Shown here piece by piece: positions 28,788 through 40,200 of a DNA stretch of 64,000 nt (the stretch's first letter is position 1; each line of letters begins with the position of its first letter). The position numbers and the translations under genes were made by a program. The DNA comes from DATFRY01 sp035489015 (lineage in GTDB: Bacteria > Myxococcota_A > Polyangia > Haliangiales > Haliangiaceae): contig DATHKR010000335.1 of NCBI GenBank assembly GCA_035489015.1, positions 31,689-95,688 of the forward strand, given 5' to 3'. The notes beneath the pieces were generated by a model, which had not been told where the DNA came from, searched no databases, and saw only the letters and a program-made list of their open reading frames with translations.

Positions 28788-30023
28788 TCAACCGCGCGAC
28801 GAGAGCGGCAGGTCGATCGATCGCAGCCCGCCGGGCGCGCTGGGGTCGGCGGCCAGGGCGGTCTCGCCGCGCAGCCAGGCCAGCGCCGGGCGGCCGGCCA
28901 CCTCGAAGCGCCACCCCTCGAGCAGGGCCGGTAGCGGCTCGCCGCCGGTGGTCGGGGCCGCCGGGGCCTCACCTGCCGGGTGCGCCTCGATCCAGGCCAC
29001 CAGCGCCTCGGCGTCGCCGCGCCCGCCGACCAGGCGGACCGGCACGTCGGCCTCGCCGCAGCTCGCCTGCAGGATCGCCCCGACCATCGCCGCCTGGGCC
29101 TGGCCGCGCGCGCCGAGCTGACGGGCCGCCTCGACCGCGACCGCGCGGCCACCCGCCGCCGCCACTGCGGCCAGGATCGCCTCGCCGTGGCGCCGCGCCG
29201 CCGCCGCGGTCAGCCCGCGCACGCGCTGCAGCTCCTCGACCGCGCGCGGCGCGCGCCGGGACAGCTCGATGAGCGCCGGGTCGGTCAGGATCCACGACGG
29301 CGGCGTGTTCGAGCCCAGCGCCTCGCGCTCGCGCCACGCGGCCAGCTCGCGCAGCACCGACAGGGCCGGCCCCTTCAGCGCGGTCCAGCCGCCGACCTGG
29401 CGGTAGAGCTCCTCGGGCGGGCGGCGCTGGACCACGCTCTCGGCCAGCCGCTGCGACTCCTCGCGCGCCCAGCTCATCCGCCCGCGCTCCTCGAGCCGGC
29501 GGCGGAGGCCGTGCCACGCGGGCAGGAGGTGGCGCACGTCGTCGAGCGCGTAGCGGACCTGCCGCTCGCTGAGCGGGCGCCGGCGCCAGTCGGTGTGCTG
29601 CGGTCCCTTGTCGAGGGTCACGCCGAACAGGTGCTGGACCAGCCGGGCGTAGCCGATCTGATCGGCCATCCCGGCGAACGACGCCGCGATCTGGGTGTCG
29701 ACGAACCCGCGCGCCGTCACCCCGTAGGTGGTGATGAGCAGGCCCAGGTCCTGCCGGGCTGCGTGCGCCACCACCTCGACCGACGGATCCGCGATCAGGT
29801 CGAAGAGCGCGCGCGGCTCGACCGCCAGCGGGTCGACCGCGGCCACCTCGGGCGCGGCCGGATCGCCCCAAGCGACCTGGACCAGCGCCAGCTCGGGGAC
29901 GTACCGGTCCTCGGACACGAACTCGAGGTCGACGGCGAATGCGCCAGCCTGGCGGATGGCGGCGGCCAGCTCCTCGACGCCGGCTGCGTCGTCGAGGAGC
30001 GCGGTGGTGAATCGGCTGCTCAA
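28788..30023 (-). CDS. rnd: Ribonuclease D
   Basis: 411 residues. DEDDy 3'-5' exonuclease domain at about 20-190: Asp and Glu in FAVDLEFVSEDRY, Asp in AHAARQDLGLLITTYG, and Tyr/Asp in VRYALDDVRHLLPAWHGL. An HRDC-like domain (about 215-290) follows, and then a C-terminal extension of unknown role. Works in tRNA/stable RNA 3' maturation. The start is a TTG: an in-frame TGA lies just upstream and there is no ATG or GTG before the catalytic domain. It is divergent from acnA, 75 bases apart. Confidence 0.9.
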   Translation of the reverse strand: MSSRFTTALLDDAAGVEELAAAIRQAGAFAVDLEFVSEDRYVPELALVQVAWGDPAAPEVAAVDPLAVEPRALFDLIADPSVEVVAHAARQDLGLLITTYGVTARGFVDTQIAASFAGMADQIGYARLVQHLFGVTLDKGPQHTDWRRRPLSERQVRYALDDVRHLLPAWHGLRRRLEERGRMSWAREESQRLAESVVQRRPPEELYRQVGGWTALKGPALSVLRELAAWREREALGSNTPPSWILTDPALIELSRRAPRAVEELQRVRGLTAAAARRHGEAILAAVAAAGGRAVAVEAARQLGARGQAQAAMVGAILQASCGEADVPVRLVGGRGDAEALVAWIEAHPAGEAPAAPTTGGEPLPALLEGWRFEVAGRPALAWLRGETALAADPSAPGGLRSIDLPLSSRG

Positions 30024-30085
30024 GCCGCCGACAATAGCTCAAGAACCGCGCCCGGGACCGCGGGCGGGGCACGCGTCGTTTCGGC

Positions 30086-30091
30086 TATAGT
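30086..30091 (+). promoter_or_regulatory. -10 element TATAGT, leaderless promoter of acnA
   Basis: TATAGT ends seven bases before the ATG at 30099, in the same context (TATAGTCCGCGCG) as the barrel gene at 533 (TATAGTCGCGCG). No Shine-Dalgarno lies between. Confidence 0.5.
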
Positions 30092-30098
30092 CCGCGCG

Positions 30099-32870
<2,772 letters not shown>

Positions 32871-32946
32871 CGGGTGAGGCTCCTACCTGGCGACCGCGAA
32901 CGGCCGGGGATTGGACGACGGACCGCGGAGAGCCGCCCTGCTCCTG

Positions 32947-32952
32947 TATCCT
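32947..32952 (+). promoter_or_regulatory. -10 element TATCCT, leaderless promoter
   Basis: TATCCT ends six bases before the GTG chosen as start of the CotH-family gene (32959), which supports that start. Confidence 0.45.
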
Positions 32953-32958
32953 GAGATC

Positions 32959-34689
32959 GTGGTTCCAACGAGGTTTCTCGCTCTTCTCGGCCTGATCGGC
33001 CTGGCCGCCGCTTCGGCGGCGGTCGGGTGCACCGGCAATCTCAACGGTCCGGGCGGCGTCGCCCCGGCGGACGACGACGGCGACACCGGCGACCTCGGCA
33101 GCGACGACGGCGATGACGCGGACGGCGACGACACCGAGGCCTGCGCCGACGCCGAGAACCAGCCGCCGGTCGCGCCGATCGTCATGACGCCCGAGGCCGG
33201 GCTCATCGACGTCCTGCCCGGCGCGGTGGTCATCCAGACCAGCCCGTTCTCGGATCCGGACCCGGACGATTCGCACCAGGCGTCGCGGTTCGAGATCTGG
33301 CTCAACGCCGGCGGCGAGCCAGTTCTACGGGTGTGGTGGGCCGAGGTCGAGGACCCGGCCAAGCTGACCCAGGTGACCCTGGCCGACGGGACCTTCGAGG
33401 TCGGCAGCGACGCGCTCGACGCGTGGGCCGACTACCAGGTGATCGCGCGCTACCGGGACGGCGCCTCGTGCAGCGCCTGGAGCGAGTGGAGCTCGCCGCG
33501 CCGCTTCCGCACCGACGACGGCAGCACCTACTGGTTCGATCCGACCGCGGTGCGCGACGTGCGCATCGAGCTGGCCCAGACCAGCATCGACGCGATCAAC
33601 GCCCAGGCCTCGCCGCCCGGCTGCGTGCCGTTCCTGCGCGAGTACTACCCGGGCAACGTGGTGCTCGACGGGGTCCGCTACGACGGCGCCGGCGTGCGGA
33701 CCAAGGGCGGGTGCGGCTCGGCGCGCAACCTCGACGGCAAGGCGAGCTTCAAGGTCAACCTGTCGTGGACCGACCCGGCCCAGGGCAGCTGCGCCGACGA
33801 GCGCCGCAGCCACGGCCTGAAGCGCCTCACCCTCAACGCCATGGTCCAGGACCGCTCGTTCGTGCACGAGCGGCTGGCCTACCGCTTCTACCAGCTCATG
33901 GGCGTGCCGACCCCGCGGGCCAGCTACACCCGCGTGTTCGTCAACGACCAGCTGTACGGCCTCTACAACCACATCGAGAGCATCGACCGGCGCTTCCTGT
34001 CGCGCTGGTTCGACAGCAACGACGGGATGCTCTACGAGGGCACGTACTCGTGCGACCTCCTTCCCGGCAACGTGCCGCCCGGCGACGAGGACACCTACTG
34101 CCTCAGCCGCAAGTTTCACCCGAACGAGTGCGAGCCGGCTGGCGAGGGCGGCGACCCGGAGGACTACACGGCGATCCGGACGATGGTGCAGCAGCTGGCC
34201 GCGCTGCCCGACGGCGGCTTCTACCCGGCGATCGACGGCATCTTCGACTTCGACAACTTCCTGTCGCTGTGGGCGGTCGAGACCATCATCGGGCACTGGG
34301 ACGGCTACTCGATCCAGGTGGTCAACAACTACCGCGTCTATCACGACCCCTCGACCGACCGGTGGAGCATCATCCCGACCGGGGTGGACCAGACCTACGA
34401 TCAAAGCACCGCGGTCGGCACGGCGGCCGGCCTGCTCGCCCAGCGCTGCTGGGCCGAGGAGGACTGCCGGGCCGCGTTCCTGACCCGGCTGGGCCAGGCC
34501 AACGACGTGTTCGAGGCGGCCGATCTGGCCGGCCTGGCCCAGAGCCTCCGCGCGCAGATCGCGCCCCTGGTGACGGAGGATCCGCGCAAGGAAGGCTCCG
34601 TCGACGAGTTCCAGGCCCAGGTGGACCAGGCGATCGCGTTCATCGGCCGGCGCCCGGGGGAGATCCGCGCGGCGCTGGCGGCGCCCTGA
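32959..34689 (+). CDS. CotH-kinase family lipoprotein
   Basis: 576 residues from a GTG. The lipoprotein signal ends SAAVGC (Cys24). An acidic Asp/Gly linker (about 40-65) and a fibronectin-III-like region (PPVAPIVMTPEAG...RTDDGSTYWF, to about 190) precede the CotH domain: VRTKGGCGSARNLDGKASFK, RLTLNAMVQDRSFVHERLAY, VFVNDQLYGLYNHIESIDRR and IPTGVDQTYDQST. CotH proteins are atypical protein kinases of spore coats and cell surfaces. Here the extracytoplasmic location and Cys-rich loops suggest a cell-surface role. An upstream ATG at 32911 would bury the signal peptide and is rejected. Confidence 0.85.
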   Translation: MVPTRFLALLGLIGLAAASAAVGCTGNLNGPGGVAPADDDGDTGDLGSDDGDDADGDDTEACADAENQPPVAPIVMTPEAGLIDVLPGAVVIQTSPFSDPDPDDSHQASRFEIWLNAGGEPVLRVWWAEVEDPAKLTQVTLADGTFEVGSDALDAWADYQVIARYRDGASCSAWSEWSSPRRFRTDDGSTYWFDPTAVRDVRIELAQTSIDAINAQASPPGCVPFLREYYPGNVVLDGVRYDGAGVRTKGGCGSARNLDGKASFKVNLSWTDPAQGSCADERRSHGLKRLTLNAMVQDRSFVHERLAYRFYQLMGVPTPRASYTRVFVNDQLYGLYNHIESIDRRFLSRWFDSNDGMLYEGTYSCDLLPGNVPPGDEDTYCLSRKFHPNECEPAGEGGDPEDYTAIRTMVQQLAALPDGGFYPAIDGIFDFDNFLSLWAVETIIGHWDGYSIQVVNNYRVYHDPSTDRWSIIPTGVDQTYDQSTAVGTAAGLLAQRCWAEEDCRAAFLTRLGQANDVFEAADLAGLAQSLRAQIAPLVTEDPRKEGSVDEFQAQVDQAIAFIGRRPGEIRAALAAP

Positions 34690-34704
34690 CCCTGTAGCTC
34701 GACG

Positions 34705-35634
34705 CTATAGCTTGCCGGTCAGGTCGTGGATCTCGCGGGTGCTCTTGCCCGGCTCGATGTCGACGGTGAAGCTCTTCTTGATCGCCAGGTCGCCGTTCAC
34801 GAGGGTGATCTGGTGGTGGCCGGGCGAGAGCTCGATGGCGCGCTGCGGGGTCTTGAGGCCGGTCGCGGCGCCGTCGATGTAGATGTCGCACGGCGGCTTG
34901 GAGCCGAGCAGGAGCGTGCCCTTGGCGGCGGCCGGCGAGGCGGCATCCGACGAGCGGCGAGCAGCGGCGCGGCGCTCCTTGCGGCGCGGGCGATCCTCGT
35001 CGGCGCGCGCGGCTGGCGCGGCCGGTGGATCGATCGGGTCGAGGGCGAGGTTGACGTTCTGCGGCTCGCCGGCGTCGAGCTCGATCTCGATCCGGCGCGA
35101 GAAGAAGCCGGACGGGGCCTCGACGTCGACCACGTGCTGGCCGGGGTTGAGGTTGCGGATGCGGAGCGGGGCCTTGCCGAGGACGCGGCCGTCGAGGCTG
35201 ATGGTCGCGGGCGGCTTGACCCGGATGTCGAACCCGGTCTCCGCCAGCACCGCCGGCGCGACCGCGGCCGGCTGCGAGGGCGACCCGGGGCCCGGCGGCG
35301 GCTCGGCGGCGGCCACCACCGACGGCAGGCCCGGGGTGACCATCGGTGCCGGGATCGCGGCCGGCTCGGTCGCGGCGGGCGCGGCCGGCGCGACCTGCGC
35401 GGTCGCGGGCGGCGAGCTGGTCGAGTGCCTGCCGATGTAGATGCCGGCGGTGGTCGCCGCGCCCACCACCATCACCGCGCCGACGACCAGGAGCGGCACC
35501 TTGAACGAGCGGCGGATCGGCTTCAGGTCATCGGTCAGGTCCGGCACGGGCGCCTCGCCTGGCTGGATGGGCAGGTTCGCCTGCTGCTGGGCCTCCGATA
35601 TGAACCGGACGATGGCGGTCGATTCGGTTGCCAT
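34705..35634 (-). CDS. PEGA-domain membrane protein
   Basis: 309 residues. A cytoplasmic N-terminus of about 45 residues precedes one transmembrane segment (about 46-66, VPLLVVGAVMVVGAATTAGI) and an Ala/Pro-rich stretch. Two PEGA-type repeats follow: DIRVKPPATISLDGRVLGKA...LRIRNLNPGQHVVDVEAPSG, and CDIYIDGAATGLKTPQRAIE with LSPGHHQITLVNGD. PEGA domains are thought to bind surface layers or wall material; in myxobacteria they are often attached to Ser/Thr kinases, but no kinase domain is present here. The N-terminal MATESTAIVRFISEAQQQAN could be a docking peptide. Confidence 0.82.
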   Translation of the reverse strand: MATESTAIVRFISEAQQQANLPIQPGEAPVPDLTDDLKPIRRSFKVPLLVVGAVMVVGAATTAGIYIGRHSTSSPPATAQVAPAAPAATEPAAIPAPMVTPGLPSVVAAAEPPPGPGSPSQPAAVAPAVLAETGFDIRVKPPATISLDGRVLGKAPLRIRNLNPGQHVVDVEAPSGFFSRRIEIELDAGEPQNVNLALDPIDPPAAPAARADEDRPRRKERRAAARRSSDAASPAAAKGTLLLGSKPPCDIYIDGAATGLKTPQRAIELSPGHHQITLVNGDLAIKKSFTVDIEPGKSTREIHDLTGKL

Positions 35635-35753
35635 TCAGTACCTCTCCCGGCCTGGAAACTGCGCGGCGCCGGGTCCGGTCGAAACGTAAACCGACGGCTT
35701 CGGCCCGATCAACCCGTTTGTCGCGGCCCACACGCCGCCCCGCGCGGGTGGAC

Positions 35754-36299
35754 CTACTTGCACGCGCCTCGCGCGCTGAAGCGGCGGCCGGGGCAGCTGC
35801 CCGACCCGCGGAAGGTCTGTCCATCGCAGCCGCAGTAGGCGCGGAGGTCGCGGGTGCAGCTGCGGTTGCGCGTCATGCAGATACCCTTGCGCTCCGGTCC
35901 GCAGCCGGGTCCCTCGCAGATCCCGCTCGCGCACTCGGCCGCCTTCTCGCACAGGCCACCGTCGCGCGTGAGCCCCGAGCTCGCCTCGGACCCGGGCGCC
36001 CCGGCCGGCGCCGCGCTACCCGGGCCGCCCCCTGCCCCGCCACCGCTGCTGTCGGCCGGCCCCGACTCCGCCGGCCCGGCGTCGGCGTCGCCCGGCCCGC
36101 TCTCGGGGGGCGGGCTGATCGGCGCGTCCGGAATCGGCCGCTCCACGATCGGCCCGGCGAGGATCGGCGTCGGACCGGGCGGGATCGCGGTCGGAGGCGG
36201 ATCGCAGCCGGCCGGAGCGAGGGCCGCGGCCGCCAGCGCCGTCGCCGCCAACCACGTCCACGCCCACGCCCTCCCGCCCACCAGCTGGATGTGTGCCAT
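35754..36299 (-). CDS. Cys-rich lipoprotein with Kazal-like end
   Basis: 181 residues. The lipoprotein signal ends at LAPAGC (Cys32). A long Pro/Gly/Ser/Ala linker (about 33-115) is followed by a compact domain with a dozen cysteines: LCEKAAECASGICEGPGCGP, RKGICMTRNRSCTRDLRAYC and CGCDGQTFRGSGSCPGRR. The CGCDGQTF...C segment resembles the core of Kazal-type protease-inhibitor domains common in myxobacterial lipoproteins. An anti-protease or adhesive surface role is possible, but untested. Confidence 0.75.
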   Translation of the reverse strand: MAHIQLVGGRAWAWTWLAATALAAAALAPAGCDPPPTAIPPGPTPILAGPIVERPIPDAPISPPPESGPGDADAGPAESGPADSSGGGAGGGPGSAAPAGAPGSEASSGLTRDGGLCEKAAECASGICEGPGCGPERKGICMTRNRSCTRDLRAYCGCDGQTFRGSGSCPGRRFSARGACK

Positions 36300-36382
36300 C
36301 CACCGATCCTAACCCCAGAGTCCCCGCCCGGTGGGCCGCCAGGCCCGAGTCTGGACGGCGCCCGTCCCCCTCCCGCGGCGCC

Positions 36383-36412
36383 TTGACGCCGACCGCCGCA
36401 GAGGCCGATGCT
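36383..36412 (+). promoter_or_regulatory. Promoter TTGACG / GATGCT
   Basis: TTGACG at 36383-36388, an 18-base spacer and GATGCT at 36407-36412, six bases before the ATG at 36419. The start-proximal spacing matches the leaderless pattern. Confidence 0.35.
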
Positions 36413-36418
36413 TTCGCG

Positions 36419-37114
36419 ATGCTGCGCCGTCCCATCGCCGCCCTCGTCCTGGCGGTGGTGGGCGGGCTGGCCGGGTGCGGCGACGACGCCCCGCCCGCCC
36501 CGACCTCCGCGGCGCCATCGACGCCGCCGGCCGCCGGCGCGCCCGCGCCGGTCGTGATGCCGGTCGAGCCGAGCTATCCCGACACCGCGCAGGGCCTCGA
36601 GGCGATGATGACCGCGCTGGTCAAGGCGCTCCAGGACGGCGACGAGGCCGAGCAGACCCGCCTCCTGCAGAGCCTCCAGCTCCCGGCGGTCGACGGCTGG
36701 TTTCGCGAGGTGTTCGGCCCCTCGCTCGGCCCCGAGCTGCTCGCCGAGCACGAGCCACAGCGGGCCGGGATCGGCTGGCTGGCCGGCCACATCAAGGGTC
36801 GCATCGAGACCGGGCTGACCGCGATCCACGCCGAGAAGTTCGACGCCCCCGGCCAGCCGGGCGCGGTCGGCTACCAGAGCGAGGCGCTCGCCCGCATGCA
36901 GCAGCGCGTGCCGCTCTACTCGGTCCGCTTCTCCAGCACCGACGGCAAGCGCACCTGGCATGTGTGGTCGTTCGTCCATCACCGCGGGACCTTCCGCTAC
37001 GTCGGCAAGATGCGGCGCGTCGCCAGCCGCCCGCCGCCCGCCGACGGCCGCGATCCGCTCGAGTACCGCCTGAGCGACGCGGCGCGGGTGAAGGCGTCGA
37101 TGGGCGCGCACTGA
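36419..37114 (+). CDS. Lipoprotein, unknown function
   Basis: 231 residues. Lipoprotein signal MLRRPIAALVLAVVGGLAGC (Cys20), an Ala/Pro linker to about 45, then a soluble domain with GLEAMMTALVKALQDGDEAE, FREVFGPSLGPELLAEHEPQ and RTWHVWSFVHHRGTFRYVGK. The last segment (WxxWxFVHHxGxFRYVGK) looks like a small SnoaL/DUF-type cone-fold sheet. No family assignment. It is followed after 174 bases by the alpha-2-macroglobulin gene on the same strand. Confidence 0.75.
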   Translation: MLRRPIAALVLAVVGGLAGCGDDAPPAPTSAAPSTPPAAGAPAPVVMPVEPSYPDTAQGLEAMMTALVKALQDGDEAEQTRLLQSLQLPAVDGWFREVFGPSLGPELLAEHEPQRAGIGWLAGHIKGRIETGLTAIHAEKFDAPGQPGAVGYQSEALARMQQRVPLYSVRFSSTDGKRTWHVWSFVHHRGTFRYVGKMRRVASRPPPADGRDPLEYRLSDAARVKASMGAH

Positions 37115-37288
37115 CCGCCCCGCCCGGACCCGATCGCGTGGCATCGACGGCCGTGTCCAGGAGGCCCGAGCCGCGTGGGCAGCCAGCCACGCAGCGCGCG
37201 CCCGCGTCGCGATTCCGGACGCTTGGCTCGCGTGCGAGCTGGCACGGCCCGTGATGAACAGGGCGTCACTCGTCAAGGAGGAGGACCC

Positions 37289-40200
37289 GTGATCCAAGCC
37301 AAGCCGCGCGCGCTCTCGCCCGCTCTCTGCCACCCGGTCATCGCGATCGCGCTCGCCATGGGGCTGGCCGCGACCGCGCCATCGTGCGGTGGCTCGGGGT
37401 CGAGCACGCCGCGCGACCTCACCGTCCTCTCGCACACGCCGACCGACGCGCGCGTGGATCCGAGCGAGCCGATCCAGATCCGCTTCGACAAGCCGGTGGT
37501 CGGCGAGGAGGCGATCGGCGTGCCGGTGGCCCAGCCGCCGGTCGCGGTCGAGCCCGCGGTGGCGGTCCAGGCCCGCTGGATCGACCGCCAGACCCTGGTC
37601 CTCACCCCGAAGGCGGAGCTGGCCGCGTCGACCCGCTACCGGGTGCGCCTGACCGGGGCGCTGGCCGGTCGCAGCGGCGACTTCGAGTTCGCGTTCGTCA
37701 ACCACCCGATCGACGTGGACGGGGTGTGGGGCATGCCGACCGACAAGCTGCCGCCACGCCCGCGCCTGCCGCTCCACTTCAACCAGCCGGTGCGCGCGAC
37801 CGACGTCGTGCGCGGCTGCCGGCTGATCGGCGGCGTGGCCGGCGCGATGCCGGCGGTGCTGACCACCGCGAAGCCGGACCTGGTCTCCGACGTGATCGAG
37901 GTCGAGCCGGCCACCGCGCTGACCCAGGGACAGGACTACCAGCTGGTCTGCGAGAAGCTGAGCGGGGCCGGCGGCGCCGAGCCGATGAGCGAGGCGTTCA
38001 GCCAGGGCCTGCACACCTATCCGACCTTCTCGGTGAAGTCGTTCGGGCCCAAGGGCACCGACGTGCCGGCCGACGACATCGCCATCGAGATCGAGTTCGC
38101 CACCCCGGTCGACCTCGAGGCGCTGCGCAAGCGCCTGACCAGCAAGCCGGCCATCGCCGGCCTCGCGCGCGGCGCGCTCGATCCGGACGGCACCACCTAC
38201 CGCGCGGTGGTCAACCTCGACGTCAAGACCGAGTACCGCCTGCGCATCGCCAAGGACCTGACCGACGTCTTCGGTCAGCCGCTGGCGGACGCGCCGTCGC
38301 ACCAGTTCAAGACCGGCAGCGCGCGCCCGCGCATCTCGTTCGAGACCGGCATCTACGCGGTCGAGCCCACCTTCGGCGGCTACCCGGTGTGGACCCGCAG
38401 CGTCGACAAGGTCGCGCTCGACTGCGCCGAGGTCCCGCGCGCCAGCGTGGTGAAGGTGCTGACCAGCGAGATGGACTACGACCCGTGGTACGACGCCGAG
38501 CACCCCAACCAGGTCGACTGGAAGAAGCTCGGCCTGAAGCGCCACCAGCACAAGCTGGTCGTGACCGACCCCAAGAACAACTGGCACCTGGAGAAGATCC
38601 AGCTGGGCGAGTCGTGCGGCGGAGGCGAGCGCGGCCTGTTCCTGGCCGACATCAGCTCGCCGGAGATCAAGCCGGACGCCGACCGCATGTGGTCCTACCG
38701 GCCGCACCGGCGGGTCCTGGCCAACGTCACCGACCTCGGGGTCCTGCTCAGGGCCGGCTCCGGCTCGGGGCTGGTCTGGGTGACCAGCATGTCGACCGGC
38801 AAGCCGGTCGCCGGCGCCTCGGTGCAGATCTACTCGCCGCAGGGCAAGCAGGTGTGGAGCGGGCAGAGCGACGAGCGCGGCCTGGCCATGCTGCCGGGCA
38901 CCACCCAGCTGCTCCGCAAGCCGGGCACCGGTGACCGCGCCGACGTCGAGGGCGAGGGCGACGGCGAGGGCGAGGAGATGGACGGCTATCGCTCGCAGCG
39001 CCTCATCGCGGTGGTCGAGAAGGGCGGCGACATGGCCGCGGTCGACGGCAACTGGGCCAACGGGATCCAGATCTGGAACTTCGGCGTGCCCGAGGATCGT
39101 CGCGGCGGCACCACCCGGATCCGCGGCCTCATCCAGTCCGATCGCGGCATCTACCGCCCGGGCGAGACGGTCCACTTCAAGGGGCTGGTCCGCGAGATCG
39201 CGGTCGCGCGGGCGCCGGCGGTGCCGACCGGCGCGCCGGTGGCGGTGACCGTCACCGACAGCCGCGGGACCCAGATCTTCTCGAAGAAGCTACCGGTCAC
39301 CCGCTTCGGCGGCTTCTCGTTCGACCTGCCGCTGGCCGGCGAGGCCTCGACCGGCGACTACACCGTGCTGGCCCAGCTGAAGGGCCAGAACTTCCGCGAG
39401 AAGTTCCAGGTCGAGGAGTTCCGCAAGGTCACCTTCGAGGTGGACGTCGCCACGCCGGTCCGCCACGGCATGCTGGGCGAAAAGCTCGGCTTCCAGGTCG
39501 CGGCCGACTTCCTGTTCGGCGCGCCGGTCAAGGACGCCAAGGTGACCTGGGAGGTGCAGCGCCGCCCGCACTCGCTGGCGTTCCCGAGCCTGCCCGACTA
39601 CGGCTTCGTCGACTACGCGGCGCGCGGCAACTACGTGTGGTGGGACGAGTCGAGCGAGAGCGAGTCGCTCTCGTTCGTGTCCGACGGCGAGGGCAAGACC
39701 GACGCGCGCGGCAAGTTCCACTTCTCGGTGCGCGACCCGCAGAGCAAGTTCGACGGGCCACAGGACTACCTGGCCCGCGCGGTGGTCACCGACGAGTCGG
39801 ACCAGAGCGTCGGCAAGCAGGTCGTGATGACCGCCCACCCGTCGGAGTTCTACGTCGGGCTCCACACCCAGGAGTTCGTCCAGGCGGTCGACATGCCGTT
39901 CGCGATCAACACCGTCGCGGTGAAGCCGGACGGGACCCGGGTGGCGACCAAGGCCAAGCTGACCTACATCCGCGAGAGCTACGACTGCACCTCGAGCGAG
40001 GGCTACCGCTCGTACGAGTCGTGCACGACCAAGCACGAGCCGGTGCTCAGCCGCGACATCGAGATCCCGGCCACCGGCAACGGCACCGAGCGGATCCTGC
40101 CCAAGCAGCCCGGCGAGTACGTCATCCGCATCGAGGCGGTCGACGCGCGCGGGGCCAAGGTGGCCAGCTCCTCGTACGTGTGGGTGCTGGGCAAGGGAGA